A DNA stretch of 64,000 bases from Labia minor (taxonomy: Eukaryota > Arthropoda > Insecta > Dermaptera > Spongiphoridae), in assembly GCA_963082975.1 (NCBI GenBank), contig OY720346.1, forward strand, positions 71,043,267 to 71,107,266. Direction: 5' to 3'. The notes under the pieces are model-generated. The model was not told the origin of the DNA and ran no database searches. It worked only from the letters and a program-made list of their open reading frames with translations. How positions within the stretch are numbered: position 1 is the stretch's first letter; every line of letters begins with the position of its first letter. Below are positions 11,901 to 27,661 of this stretch, piece after piece. A program made the translations under genes and the position numbers.

Positions 11901-14900
11901 TCATAAAAATATTAAAAAAATATATTATTGAAATTTCTGATGAATAATTATTTTTTTATGCCGAAATCATAGGGTCATCCTAGGATGACCGTTCATAATT
12001 TTTACGGTAAAATTAGAAAATGAAATTTTTTGTAAATAAATAATAAATTCGATCATTTTACATCATAAAAATATTAAAAAAATATATTATTGATATTTCT
12101 GATGAATAATTATTTTTTATGCCGAAAACCGAGGGTCATCCTAGGATGACCTTTCATAATTTTTATGGTAAAATTAAAAAATGAAATTTTTTGTAAATAA
12201 ATAATAAATTCGATCATTTTACATCATAAAAATATTAAAAAAATATATTATTGATATTTCTGATGAATAATTATTTTTTTATTCTGAAAACGGAGGGTAA
12301 TCCTAGGATGTCCTTTCATAATTTTTCGGGTAAAATTAAAAAATGAATTTTATTTAAATAAATAATAAACAGGTTCATTTTACATCATAAAAATATTAAA
12401 AAAATATATTATTGATATTTCTGATGAATAATTATTTTTTTATGCCGAAATCATAGGGTCATCCTAGGATGACCTTTCATAATTTTTACGGTAAAATTAG
12501 AAAATGAAATTTTTTGTAAATAAATAATAAATTTGATCATTTTACATCATAAAAATATTAAAAAAATATATTATTGATATTTCTGATGAATAATTATTTT
12601 TTATGCCGAAAACCGAGGGTCATCCTAGGATGACCTTTCATAATTTTTACAGTAAAATTAAAAAATGAAATTTTTGGAAATAAATAATAAATTCGTTCAT
12701 TTTACATATTAAAAATTTTAAAAAAATATATTATTGATATTTCTGATGAATAATTATGTTTTTATGCCGAAAACGGAAGGTCATCCTACGATGACCTTTC
12801 ATAATTTTTACGATAAAATTAAAAAATTCGTTCATTTTACATATTAAAAATATTAAAAAAATAAATTATTGATAATTAAAAAATGATTTTTTTTTTAATA
12901 AATAATAAATTCATTCATTTTACATATTAAAAATATTAAAAAAATATATTATTGATATTTCTGATGAATAATTATTTTTTATGCCGAAAACGGAGGGTCA
13001 TCCTTGATGACCTTTCATAATTTTTACGGTAATATTAAAAAGTGAAATTTTTTTTAAATAAATAATAAATTCGTTCATTTTACATCATAAAAATATTAAA
13101 ACAATATATTATTGATATTTCTGATGAATAATTATGTTTTTATGCCGAAAATGGAGGGTCATCCTACGATGACCTTTCATAATTTTTACGGTAAAATTAA
13201 AAAAATGAAATTTTTTTAAATAAATAATAAATTCGTTCATTTTACATCATAAAAATATTAAAAAAATATATTATTGATATTTCTGATGAATAATTATTTC
13301 TTTATGCCGAAAACGGAGGGTCATCCTAGGATGACCTTTCATAATTTTTACGGTAAAACTATAAAATGAAATTTTTTTTAAATAAATAATAAATTCGTTC
13401 ATTTTACATATTAAAAATATTAAAAAAATATATTATTGATATTTCTGATGATTAATTATTTTTTTATGCCGAAAACGGAGGGTCATCCTAGGATGACCTT
13501 TCATAATTTTTACGCTAAATATAAAAAATGAAATTTTTTTAAATAGATAATAAATTCGTTCATTTTACATCATAAAAATATTAAAAAAATATATTATTGA
13601 TATTTCTGATGAATAATTATTTTTTTATGCCGAAAACATAGGGTCATCCTAGGATGACCTTTCATAATTTTTACGGTAAAATTAAAAAATGAAATTTTTT
13701 GTAAATAAATAATAAATTCGTTCATTTTACATCATAAAAATATTAAAAAGATATATTATTGATATTTCTGATGAATAATTATTTTTTTATGCCGAAAACG
13801 GAGGGTCATCCTACGATGACCTTTCATAATTTTTACGGTAAAATTAAAAAATGAAATTTTTGGAAATAAATAATAAATTCGTTCATTTTACATCATAAAA
13901 ATATTAAAAAAATATATTATTGATATTTCTGATGAATAATTATTTTTTTATGCCGAAAACGGAGGGTCATCCTAGGATGACCTTTCATAATTTTTACGGT
14001 AAAACTATAAAATGAAATTTTTTTTAAATAAATAATAAATTCGTTCATTTTACATATTAAAAATTTTAAAAAAATATATTATTGATATTTCTGATGAATA
14101 ATTATTTTTTTTATGCCGAAAACGGAGGGTCATCCTAGGATGACCTTTCATATTTTTTACGCTAAATATAAAAAATTTAATTTTTTTAAATAGATAATAA
14201 ATTCGTTCATTTTACATCATAAAAATATTAAAAAAATATATTATTGATATTTCTGATGAATATTTATTTTTTTATGATGAAAACATAGGGTCATCCTAGG
14301 ATGACATTTCATAATTTTTACGGTAAAATTAAAAAATGAAATTTTTTGTAAATAAATAATAAATTCGTTCATTTTACATCATAAAAATATTAAAAAGATA
14401 TATTATTGATATTTCTGATGAATAATTATTTTTTTATGCCGAAAACGGAGGGTCATCCTAGGATGACCTTTCATAATTTTTACGCTAAAATTAAAAAATG
14501 AAATTTTTTGTAAATAAATAATAAATTCGATCATTTTACATCATAAAAATATTAAAAAAATATATTTTTGATATTTCTGATGAATAATTATTTTTTAGGC
14601 CGAAAACCGAGGGTCATCCTAGGATGACCTTTCATAATTTTTACGGTAAAACTAAAAAATGAAATTTTTTTTAAATAAATAATAAATTCGTTCATTTTAC
14701 ATATTAAAAATATTAAAAAAATATATTATTGATATTTCTGATGAATAATTATTTTTTTATGCAGAAAACGGAGGGTCATCCTAGGATGACCTTTCATAAT
14801 TTTTATGGTAAAATTAAAAAATGAAATTTTTTGTAACTAAATAATAAATTTGATCATTTTACATCATAAAATATTAAAAAAATATATTATTGATATTTCT

Positions 14901-15113
14901 GATGAATAATTATTTTTTTATTCTGAAAACGGAGGGTAATCCTACGATGTCCTTTCATAATTTTTACGGTAAAATTAAAAAATGAATTTTATTTAAATAA
15001 ATAATAAACAGGTTCATTTTACATCATAAAAATATTAAAAAAATATATTATAGATATTTCTGATGAATAATTATTTTTTTATGCCGAAATCATAGGGTCA
15101 TCCTAGGATGACC
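8115..15113. repeat. 7,000-bp higher-order repeat, copy 2
   Basis: Second copy of the 7-kb unit, keeping the register of copy 1 apart from a single A deletion near 14,868 (CATAAAATATT instead of CATAAAAATATT), which makes the offset 6,999 afterwards. Homology to the following segment persists to about 15.6 kb, then breaks when the sequence switches to a segment resembling 12.5-12.8 kb. The substitutions seen between copies 1 and 2 are few, implying recent duplication or efficient homogenisation. Confidence 0.83.
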
Positions 15114-18100
15114 TTTCATAATTTTTACGGTAAAATTAGAAAATGAAATTTTTTGTAAATAAATAATAAATTCGATCATTTTACATCATAAAAATATTAA
15201 AAAAATATATTATTGATATTTCTGATGAATAATTATTTTTTATGCCGAAAACCGAGGGTCATCCTAGGATGACCTTTCATAATTTTTACGGTAAAATTAA
15301 AAAATGAAATTTTTGGAAATAAATAATAAATTCGTTCATTTTACATCATAAAAATATTAAAAAAATATATTATTGATATTTCTGATGAATAATTATTTTT
15401 TTATGCCGAAAACGGAGGGTCATCCTAGGATGACCTTTCATAATTTTTACGGTAAAACTATAAAATGAAATTTTTTTTAAATAAATAATAAATTCGTTCA
15501 TTTTACATATTAAAAATATTAAAAAAATATATTATTGATATTTCTGATGAATAATTATTTTTTTATTCTGAAAACGGAGGGTAATCCTACGATGTCCTTT
15601 CATAATTTTTACGGTAAAATTAAAAAATGAATTTTATTTAAATAAATAATAAACAGGTTCATTTTACATCATAAAAATATTAAAAAAATATATTATTGAT
15701 ATTTCTGATGAATAATTATTTTTTTATGCCGAAATCATAGGGTCATCCTAGGATGACCTTTCATAATTTTTACGGTAAAATTAGAAAATGAAATTTTTTG
15801 TAAATAAATAATAAATTTGATCATTTTACATCATAAAAATATTAAAAAAATATTTTATTGATATTTCTGATGAATAATTATTTTTTATGCCGAAAACCGA
15901 GGGTCATCCTAGGATGACCTTTCATAATTTTTACAGTAAAATTAAAAAATGAAATTTTTGGAAATAAATAATAAATTCGTTCATTTTACATCATAAAAAT
16001 ATTAAAAAAATATATTATTGATATTTCTGATGAATAATTATTTTTTTATACCGAAAACGGAGGGTCATCCTAGGATGACCTTTCATAATTTTTACGGTAA
16101 AACTATAAAATGAAATTTTTTTTAAATAAATAATAAATTCGTTCATTTTACATATTAAAAATTTTAAAAAAATATATTATTGATATTTCTGATGAATAAT
16201 TATGTTTTTATGCCGAAAACGGAAGGTCATCCTACGATGACCTTTCATAATTTTTACGATAAAATTAAAAAATTCGTTCATTTTACATATTAAAAATATT
16301 AAAAAAATAAATTATTGATAATTAAAAAATGATTTTTTTTTTAATAAATAATAAATTCATTCATTTTACATATTAAAAATATTAAAAAAATATATTATTG
16401 ATATTTCTGATGAATAATTATTTTTTATGCCGAAAACGGAGGGTCATCCTTGATGACCTTTCATAATTTTTACGGTAATATTAAAAAGTGAAATTTTTTG
16501 TAAATAAATAATAAATTCGTTCATTTTACATCATAAAAATATTAAAAAAATATATTATTGATATTTCTGATGAATAATTATTTTTTTATGCCGAAAACAT
16601 AGGGTCATCCTAGGATGACCTTTCATAATTTTTACGGTAAAATTAAAAAATGAAATTTTTTGTAAATAAATAATAAATTCGTTCATTTTACATCATAAAA
16701 ATATTAAAAAGATATATTATTGATATTTCTGATGAATAATTATTTTTTTATGCCGAAAACGGAGGGTCAACCTACGATGACCTTTCATAATTTTTACGGT
16801 AAAATTAAAAAAATGAAATTTTTTTAAATAAATAATAAATTCGTTCATTTTACATATTAAAAATATTAAAAAAATATAATTTTGAAATTTCTGATGAATA
16901 ATTATTTTTTTATGCCGAAAACGGAGGGTCATCCTACGATGACCTTTCATAATTTTTACGGTAAAATTAAAAAATGAAATTTTTGGAAATAAATAATAAA
17001 TTCGTTCATTTTACATCATAAAAATATTAAAAAAATATATTATTGATATTTCTGATGAATAATTATTTTTTATGGCGAAAACGGAGGGTCATCCTAGGAA
17101 GACCTTTCATAATTTTTACTGTAAATATAAAATATGAAATTTTTTGTAATAATAAATTCGTTTATTTTACATCATAAAATTATTAAAAAAATATATTATT
17201 GATATTTCTGATGAATAATTATTTTTTATGCCGAAAACGGAGGGTCATCCTACGATGACCTTTCATAATTTTTACGGTAAAACTATAAAATGAAATTTTT
17301 TTTAAATAAATAATAAATTCGTTCATTTTACATATTAAAAATATTAAAAAAATATATTATTGATATTTCTGATGAATAATTATTTTTTTATTCTGAAAAC
17401 GGAGGGTAATCCTACGATGTCCTTTCATAATTTTTACGGTAAAATTAAAAAATGAATTTTATTTAAATAAATAATAAACAGGTTCATTTTACATCATAAA
17501 AATATTAAAAAAATATATTATTGATATTTCTGATGAATAATTATTTTTTTATGCCGAAAACGGAGGGTCATCCTAGGATGACCTTTCATAATTTTTACGC
17601 TAAATATAAAAAATGAAATTTTGTTAAATAGATAATAAATTCGTTCATTTTACATATTAAAAATATTAAAAAAATATATTATTGATATTTCTGATGAATA
17701 ATTATTTTTTATGCCGAAAACGGAGGGTCATCCTACGATGACCTTTCATAATTTTTACGCTAAATATAAAAAATGAAATTTTTTAAAATAGATAATAAAT
17801 TCGTTCATTTTACATCATAAAAATATTAAAAAAATATATTATTGATATTTCTGACGAATAATTATTTTTTTATGCCGAAAACATAGGGTCATCCTAGGTA
17901 AATTTAAAAAATGAATTTTTTTTAAATAAATAATAAATTCGTTCATTATACATCATAAAAATATTAAAAAAATATATTATTGATATTTCTGATGAATAAT
18001 TATTTTTTTATGTCGAAAACGGAGGGTCATCCTAGGATGACCTTTCATAATTTTTACGGTAAAACTATAAAATGAAATTTTTTTTAAATAAATAATAAAT

Positions 18101-21100
18101 TCGTTCATTTTACATATTAAAAATATTAAAAAAATATATTATTGATATTTCTGATGAATAATTTTTTTTTATGCCGAAAACGGAGGATCATCCTAGGATG
18201 ACCTTTCATAATTTTTACGCTAAAATTAAAAAATGAAATTTTTTGTAAATAAATAATAAATTCGATCATTTTACATCATAAAAATATTAAAAAAATATAT
18301 TTTTGATATTTCTGATGAATAATTATTTTTTATGCCGAAAACCGAGGGTCATCCTAGGATGACCTTTCATAATTTTTACGCTAAATATATAAAATGAAAT
18401 TTTTTTAAATAGATAATAAATTCGTTCATTTTATATCATAAAAATATTAAAAAAATATATTATTGATAGTTCTGATGAATAATTATTTCTTTATGCCGAA
18501 AACGGAGGGTCATCCTAGGATGACCTTTCATAATTTTTACGGTAAAACTATAAAATGAAATTTTTTTTAAATAAATAATAAATTCGTTCATTTTACATAT
18601 TAAAAATATTAAAAAAATATATTATTGATATTTCTGATGATTAATTATTTTTTTATGCCGAAAACGGAGGGTCATCCTAGGATGACCTTTCATAATTTTT
18701 ACGCTAAATATAAAAAATGAAATTTTTTTAAATAGATAATAAATTCGTTCATTTTACATCATAAAAATATTAAAAAAATATATTATTGATATTTCTGATG
18801 AATAATTATTTTTTTATGCCGAAAACATAGGGTCATCCTAGGATGACCTTTCATAATTTTTACGGTAAAATTAAAAAATGAAATTTTTTGTAAATAAATA
18901 ATAAATTCGTTCATTTTACATCATAAAAATATTAAAAAGATATATTATTGATATTTCTGATGAATAATTATTTTTTTATGCCGAAAACGGAGGGTCATCC
19001 TACGATGACCTTTCATAATTTTTACGGTAAAATTAAAAAATGAAATTTTTGGAAATAAATAATAAATTCGTTCATTTTACATCATAAAAATATTAAAAAA
19101 ATATATTATTGATATTTCTGATGAATAATTATTTTTTTATGCCGAAAACGGAGGGTCATCCTAGGATGACCTTTCATAATTTTTACGGTAAAACTATAAA
19201 ATGAAATTTTTTTTAAATAAATAATAAATTCGTTCATTTTACATATTAAAAATTTTAAAAAAATATATTATTGATATTTCTGATGAATAATTATTTTTTA
19301 TGCCGAAAACCGAGGGTCATCCTAGGATGACCTTTCATAATTTTTACGGTAAAATTAAAAAATGAAATTTTTGGAAATAAATAATAAATTCGTTCATTTG
19401 ACATCATAAAAATATTAAAAAAATATATTATTGATATTTCTGATGAATAATTATTTTTTTATGCCGAAAACGGAGGGTAATCCTACGATGTCCTTTCATA
19501 ATTTTTACGGTAAATATAAAAAATGAAATTTTTTTTAAATAAATAATAAATTCGTTCATTATACATATTTAAAATATTAAAAAAATATATTATTGATATT
19601 TCTGATGAATAATTATTTTTTTATGCCGAAAACGGAGGGTCATCCTTTCATAATTTTTACTAATAATAATAATAATAAATTCGATCATTTTACATCATAA
19701 AAATATTAAAAAAATATATTATTGATATTTCTGATGAATAATTATTTTTTTATACCGAAAACGGAGAGTCATCATAGGATGACCTTTCATAATTTTTACG
19801 GTAAAATTAGAAAATGAAATTTTTTGTAAATAAATAATAAATTCGATCATTTTACATCATAAAAATATTAAAAAAATATATTATTGATATTTCTGATGAA
19901 TAATTATTTTTTATGCCGAAAACCGAGGGTCATCCTAGGATGACCTTTCATAATTTTTATGGTAAAATTAAAAAAAGAAATTTTTTGTAAATAAATAATA
20001 AATTCGATCATTTTACATCATAAAAATATTAAAAAAATATATTATTGATATTTCTGATGAATAATTATTTTTTTATTCTGAAAACGGAGGGTAATCCTAC
20101 GATGTCCTTTCATAATTTTTACGGTAAAATTAAAAAATGAAATTTTTGGAAATAAATAATAAATTCGTTCATTTTACATCATAAAAATATTAAAAAAATA
20201 TATTATTGATATTTCTGATGAATAATTATTTTTTTATGCCGAAAACGGAGGGTCATCCTAGGATGACCTTTCATAATTTTTACGGTAAAACAAAAAAATG
20301 AAATTTTTTTTAAATAAATAATAAATTCGTTCATTTTACATATTAAAAATATTAAAAAAATATATTATTGATATTTCTGATGAATAATTATTTTTTTATG
20401 CAGAAAACGGAGGGTCATCCTAGGATGACATTTCATAATTTTTATGGTAAAATTAAAAAATGAAATTTTTTGTAAATAAATAATGAATTTGATCATTTTA
20501 CATCATAAAAATATTAAAAAAATATATTATTGATATTTCTGATGAATAATTATTTTTTTATTCTGAAAACGGAGGGTAATCCTACGATGTCCTTTCATAA
20601 TTTTTACGGTAAAATTAAAAAATGAATTTTATTTAAATAAATAATAAACAGGTTCATTTTACATCATAAAAATATTAAAAAAATATATTATTGATATTTC
20701 TGATGAATAATTATTTTTTTATGCCGAAATCATAGGGTCATCCTAGGATGACCTTTCATAATTTTTACGGTAAAATTAGAAAATGAAATTTTTTGTAAAT
20801 AAATAATAAATTCGATCATTTTACATCATAAAAATATTAAAAAAATATATTATTGATATTTCTGATGAATAATTATTTTTTATGCCGAAAACCGAGGGTC
20901 ATCCTAGGATGACCTTTCATAATTTTTACGGTAAAATTAAAAAATGAAATTTTTGGAAATAAATAATAAATTCGTTCATTTTACATCATAAAAATATTAA
21001 AAAAATATATTATTGATATTTCTGATGAATAATTATTTTTTTATGCCGAAAACGGAGGGTCATCCTAGGATGACCTTTCATAATTTTTACGGTAAAACTA

Positions 21101-21825
21101 TAAAATGAAATTTTTTTTAAATAAATAATAAATTCGTTCATTTTACATATTAAAAATATTAAAAAAATATATTATTGATATTTCTGATGAATAATTATTT
21201 TTTTATTCTGAAAACGGAGGGTAATCCTACGATGTCCTTTCATAATTTTTACGGTAAAATTAAAAAATGAATTTTATTTAAATAAATAATAAACAGGTTC
21301 ATTTTACATCATAAAAATAATAAAAAAATATATTATTGATATTTCTGATGAATAATTATTTTTTTATGCCGAAATCATAGGGTCATCCTAGGATGACCTT
21401 TCATAATTTTTACGGTAAAATTAGAAAATGAAATTTTTTGTAAATAAATAATAAATTCGTTTATTTTACATCATAAAATTATTAAAAAAATATATTATTG
21501 ATATTTCTGATGAATAATTATTTTTTTATGCCGAAAACGGAGGGTCATCCTAGGATGACCTTTCATAATTTTTACGCTAAATATAAAAAATGAAATTTTT
21601 TTAAATAGATAATAAATTCGTTCATTTTACATCATAAAAATATTAAAAAAATATATTATTGATATTTCTGATGAATAATTATTTTTTTATGCCGAAAACG
21701 GAGAGTCATCATAGGATGACCTTTCAGAATTTTTACGGTAAAATTAAAAAATGAAATTTTTTTTAAATAAATAATAAATTCGTTCATTATACATATTTAA
21801 AATATTAAAAAAATATATTATTGAT
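14640..21825. repeat. ~7.2-kb duplicated block, left (insertion-free) copy
   Basis: This block matches 24,370-32,265. Offsets are 9,730-9,731 at 14761/24491, 15851/25582 and 16257/25988; then 9,569 at 17882/27451; then 10,599 at 18011/28610, 18465/29064 and 19641/30240; then 10,437 at 20481/30918 and 21458/31895. The steps of 162 are single monomers present here and missing in the partner. The step of 1,030 is the retroelement with its target duplication. The match ends at about 21,825, where CTGATGAATAATT faces CTATAAAAAATT. Confidence 0.85.
17877..18014. repeat. Shortened 138-bp monomer containing the empty insertion site (copy 1)
   Basis: The palindrome runs into TAAATTTAAAA right after CCTAGG, a deletion of about 23 bp that removes its right half. 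The same monomer is interrupted by the retroelement at 27,580-28,596 and recurs uninterrupted at 45,356-45,489. At the end of this monomer the T run passes directly into ATGTCGAAAAC with a single copy of the 13-bp target, which is the pre-integration structure. Confidence 0.85.
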
Positions 21826-24800
21826 ATTTCTGATGAATAATTATTTTTTATGCCGAAAACCGAGGGTCATCCTAGGATGACCTTTCATAATTTTTACGGT
21901 AAAATTAAAAAATGAAATTTTTGGAAATAAATAATAAATTCGTTCATTTTACATCATAAAAATATTAAAAAAATATATTATTGATATTTCTGATGAATAA
22001 TTATTTTTTTATGCCGAAAACGGAGGGTCATCCTAGGATGACCTTTCATAATTTTTACGGTAAAACTATAAAATGAAATTTTTTTTAAATAAATAATAAA
22101 TTCGTTCATTTTACATATTAAAAATATTAAAAAAATATATTATTGATATTTCTGATGAATAATTATTTTTTTATTCTGAAAACGGAGGGTAATCCTACGA
22201 TGTCCTTTCATAATTTTTACGGTAAAATTAAAAAATGAATTTTATTTAAATAAATAATAAACAGGTTCATTTTACATCATAAAAATATTAAAAAAATATA
22301 TTATTGAAATTTCTGATGAATAATTATTTTTTTATGCCGAAATCATAGGGTCATCCTAGGATGACCGTTCATAATTTTTACGGTAAAATTAGAAAATGAA
22401 ATTTTTTGTAAATAAATAATAAATTCGATCATTTTACATCATAAAAATATTAAAAAAATATATTATTGATATTTCTGATGAATAATTATTTTTTATGCCG
22501 AAAACCGAGGGTCATCCTAGGATGACCTTTCATAATTTTTATGGTAAAATTAAAAAATGAAATTTTTTGTAAATAAATAATAAATTCGATCATTTTACAT
22601 CATAAAAATATTAAAAAAATATATTATTGATATTTCTGATGAATAATTATTTTTTTATTCTGAAAACGGAGGGTAATCCTAGGATGTCCTTTCATAATTT
22701 TTCGGGTAAAATTAAAAAATGAATTTTATTTAAATAAATAATAAACAGGTTCATTTTACATCATAAAAATATTAAAAAAATATATTATTGATATTTCTGA
22801 TGAATAATTATTTTTTTATGCCGAAATCATAGGGTCATCCTAGGATGACCTTTCATAATTTTTACGGTAAAATTAGAAAATGAAATTTTTTGTAAATAAA
22901 TAATAAATTTGATCATTTTACATCATAAAAATATTAAAAAAATATATTATTGATATTTCTGATGAATAATTATTTTTTATGCCGAAAACCGAGGGTCATC
23001 CTAGGATGACCTTTCATAATTTTTACAGTAAAATTAAAAAATGAAATTTTTGGAAATAAATAATAAATTCGTTCATTTTACATCATAAAAATATTAAAAA
23101 AATATATTATTGATATTTCTGATGAATAATTATTTTTTTATACCGAAAACGGAGGGTCATCCTAGGATGACCTTTCATAATTTTTACGGTAAAACTATAA
23201 AATGAAATTTTTTTTAAATAAATAATAAATTCGTTCATTTTACATATTAAAAATTTTAAAAAAATATATTATTGATATTTCTGATGAATAATTATGTTTT
23301 TATGCCGAAAACGGAAGGTCATCCTACGATGACCTTTCATAATTTTTACGATAAAATTAAAAAATTCGTTCATTTTACATATTAAAAATATTAAAAAAAT
23401 AAATTATTGATAATTAAAAAATGATTTTTTTTTTAATAAATAATAAATTCATTCATTTTACATATTAAAAATATTAAAAAAATATATTATTGATATTTCT
23501 GATGAATAATTATTTTTTATGCCGAAAACGGAGGGTCATCCTTGATGACCTTTCATAATTTTTACGGTAATATTAAAAAGTGAAATTTTTTTTAAATAAA
23601 TAATAAATTCGTTCATTTTACATCATAAAAATATTAAAACAATATATTATTGATATTTCTGATGAATAATTATGTTTTTATGCCGAAAATGGAGGGTCAT
23701 CCTACGATGACCTTTCATAATTTTTACGGTAAAATTAAAAAAATGAAATTTTTTTAAATAAATAATAAATTCGTTCATTTTACATCATAAAAATATTAAA
23801 AAAATATATTATTGATATTTCTGATGAATAATTATTTCTTTATGCCGAAAACGGAGGGTCATCCTAGGATGACCTTTCATAATTTTTACGGTAAAACTAT
23901 AAAATGAAATTTTTTTTAAATAAATAATAAATTCGTTCATTTTACATATTAAAAATATTAAAAAAATATATTATTGATATTTCTGATGATTAATTATTTT
24001 TTTATGCCGAAAACGGAGGGTCATCCTAGGATGACCTTTCATAATTTTTACGCTAAATATAAAAAATGAAATTTTTTTAAATAGATAATAAATTCGTTCA
24101 TTTTACATCATAAAAATATTAAAAAAATATATTATTGATATTTCTGATGAATAATTATTTTTTTATGCCGAAAACATAGGGTCATCCTAGGATGACCTTT
24201 CATAATTTTTACGGTAAAATTAAAAAATGAAATTTTTTGTAAATAAATAATAAATTCGTTCATTTTACATCATAAAAATATTAAAAAGATATATTATTGA
24301 TATTTCTGATGAATAATTATTTTTTTATGCCGAAAACGGAGGGTCATCCTACGATGACCTTTCATAATTTTTACGGTAAAACTAAAAAATGAAATTTTTT
24401 TTAAATAAATAATAAATTCGTTCATTTTACATATTAAAAATATTAAAAAAATATATTATTGATATTTCTGATGAATAATTATTTTTTTATGCAGAAAACG
24501 GAGGGTCATCCTAGGATGACCTTTCATAATTTTTATGGTAAAATTAAAAAATGAAATTTTTTGTAACTAAATAATAAATTTGATCATTTTACATCATAAA
24601 AATATTAAAAAAATATATTATTGATATTTCTGATGAATAATTATTTTTTTATTCTGAAAACGGAGGGTAATCCTACGATGTCCTTTCATAATTTTTACGG
24701 TAAAATTAAAAAATGAATTTTATTTAAATAAATAATAAACAGGTTCATTTTACATCATAAAAATATTAAAAAAATATATTATTGATATTTCTGATGAATA

Positions 24801-27566
24801 ATTATTTTTTTATGCCGAAATCATAGGGTCATCCTAGGATGACCTTTCATAATTTTTACGGTAAAATTAGAAAATGAAATTTTTTGTAAATAAATAATAA
24901 ATTCGATCATTTTACATCATAAAAATATTAAAAAAATATATTATTGATATTTCTGATGAATAATTATTTTTTATGCCGAAAACCGAGGGTCATCCTAGGA
25001 TGACCTTTCATAATTTTTACGGTAAAATTAAAAAATGAAATTTTTGGAAATAAATAATAAATTCGTTCATTTTACATCATAAAAATATTAAAAAAATATA
25101 TTATTGATATTTCTGATGAATAATTATTTTTTTATGCCGAAAACGGAGGGTCATCCTAGGATGACCTTTCATAATTTTTACGGTAAAACTATAAAATGAA
25201 ATTTTTTTTAAATAAATAATAAATTCGTTCATTTTACATATTAAAAATATTAAAAAAATATATTATTGATATTTCTGATGAATAATTATTTTTTTATTCT
25301 GAAAACGGAGGGTAATCCTACGATGTCCTTTCATAATTTTTACGGTAAAATTAAAAAATGAATTTTATTTAAATAAATAATAAACAGGTTCATTTTACAT
25401 CATAAAAATATTAAAAAAATATATTATTGATATTTCTGATGAATAATTATTTTTTTATGCCGAAATCATAGGGTCATCCTAGGATGACCTTTCATAATTT
25501 TTACGGTAAAATTAGAAAATGAAATTTTTTGTAAATAAATAATAAATTTGATCATTTTACATCATAAAAATATTAAAAAAATATTTTATTGATATTTCTG
25601 ATGAATAATTATTTTTTATGCCGAAAACCGAGGGTCATCCTAGGATGACCTTTCATAATTTTTACAGTAAAATTAAAAAATGAAATTTTTGGAAATAAAT
25701 AATAAATTCGTTCATTTTACATCATAAAAATATTAAAAAAATATATTATTGATATTTCTGATGAATAATTATTTTTTTATACCGAAAACGGAGGGTCATC
25801 CTAGGATGACCTTTCATAATTTTTACGGTAAAACTATAAAATGAAATTTTTTTTAAATAAATAATAAATTCGTTCATTTTACATATTAAAAATTTTAAAA
25901 AAATATATTATTGATATTTCTGATGAATAATTATGTTTTTATGCCGAAAACGGAAGGTCATCCTACGATGACCTTTCATAATTTTTACGATAAAATTAAA
26001 AAATTCGTTCATTTTACATATTAAAAATATTAAAAAAATAAATTATTGATAATTAAAAAATGATTTTTTTTTTAATAAATAATAAATTCATTCATTTTAC
26101 ATATTAAAAATATTAAAAAAATATATTATTGATATTTCTGATGAATAATTATTTTTTATGCCGAAAACGGAGGGTCATCCTTGATGACCTTTCATAATTT
26201 TTACGGTAATATTAAAAAGTGAAATTTTTTTTAAATAAATAATAAATTCGTTCATTTTACATCATAAAAATATTAAAACAATATATTATTGATATTTCTG
26301 ATGAATAATTATGTTTTTATGCCGAAAATGGAGGGTCATCCTACGATGACCTTTCATAATTTTTACGGTAAAATTAAAAAAATGAAATTTTTTTAAATAA
26401 ATAATAAATTCGTTCATTTTACATATTAAAAATATTAAAAAAATATAATTTTGAAATTTCTGATGAATAATTATTTTTTTATGCCGAAAACGGAGGGTCA
26501 TCCTACGATGACCTTTCATAATTTTTACGGTAAAATTAAAAAATGAAATTTTTGGAAATAAATAATAAATTCGTTCATTTTACATCATAAAAATATTAAA
26601 AAAATATATTATTGATATTTCTGATGAATAATTATTTTTTATGGCGAAAACGGAGGGTCATCCTAGGAAGACCTTTCATAATTTTTACTGTAAATATAAA
26701 ATATGAAATTTTTTGTAATAATAAATTCGTTTATTTTACATCATAAAATTATTAAAAAAATATATTATTGATATTTCTGATGAATAATTATTTTTTATGC
26801 CGAAAACGGAGGGTCATCCTACGATGACCTTTCATAATTTTTACGGTAAAACTATAAAATGAAATTTTTTTTAAATAAATAATAAATTCGTTCATTTTAC
26901 ATATTAAAAATATTAAAAAAATATATTATTGATATTTCTGATGAATAATTATTTTTTTATTCTGAAAACGGAGGGTAATCCTACGATGTCCTATCATAAT
27001 TTTTACGGTAAAATTAAAAAATGAATTTTATTTAAATAAATAATAAACAGGTTCATTTTACATCATAAAAATATTAAAAAAATATATTATTGATATTTCT
27101 GATGAATAATTATTTTTTTATGCCGAAAACGGAGGGTCATCCTAGGATGACCTTTCATAATTTTTACGCTAAATATAAAAAATGAAATTTTGTTAAATAG
27201 ATAATAAATTCGTTCATTTTACATATTAAAAATATTAAAAAAATATATTATTGATATTTCTGATGAATAATTATTTTTTATGCCGAAAACGGAGGGTCAT
27301 CCTACGATGACCTTTCATAATTTTTACGCTAAATATAAAAAATGAAATTTTTTAAAATAGATAATAAATTCGTTCATTTTACATCATAAAAATATTAAAA
27401 AAATATATTATTGATATTTCTGACGAATAATTATTTTTTTATGCCGAAAACATAGGGTCATCCTAGGTAAATTTAAAAAATGAATTTTTTTTAAATAAAT
27501 AATAAATTCGTTCATTATACATCATAAAAATATTAAAAAAATATATTATTGATATTTCTGATGAAT

Positions 27567-27579
27567 AATTATTTTTTTA
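27567..27579 (+). repeat. Target-site duplication, left copy (13 bp)
   Basis: AATTATTTTTTTA at the left edge of the insertion, identical to 28,597-28,609. The bases outside differ (T on the left, C at 28,596), so the duplication is exactly 13 bp unless the T run hides slippage. Empty paralogues carry it once. Confidence 0.8.
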
Positions 27580-27661
27580 ATTATTAAGAGAATTTTTATT
27601 AAAAGACCACATTATTTGTATAAAATTATTTATTAAATTAAAATAATTGTACAACGTTTCA

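Larger units (their letters stand above)
1..27579. repeat. AT-rich ~161-bp satellite array, left part
   Basis: Uninterrupted head-to-tail tandem repeat. Measured from one GAAA of the GC box to the next, the first intervals are 161, 162, 161, 163, 161, 162, 161 and 161 bp. All monomers have the same orientation. Each has long A and T runs, a CTGATGA segment, and a short GC box with an 18-bp palindrome. Subfamilies differ by private variants, such as AAACAGGTTC in place of AAATTCGTTC, TTGGAAATAAA in place of TTGTAAATAAA, or CGCTAAATAT in place of CGGTAAAATT. These recur in fixed order and form higher-order repeats. No gene is supported here. The array starts mid-monomer, so it extends beyond the window. 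I do not recognise this satellite family by name. Confidence 0.97.

Noticed and set aside
16717..16950. 77-codon minus-strand open frame, repeated nearly identically at 26,286-26,519 and 44,191-44,424
   Set aside because: It is a read-through of two adjacent satellite monomers; its own translation repeats the same MKGHRRMTLRFRHKK segment twice. It opens only because one monomer pair has a changed stop register, and the copies are duplicates of one block. There is no codon bias, start context or domain.
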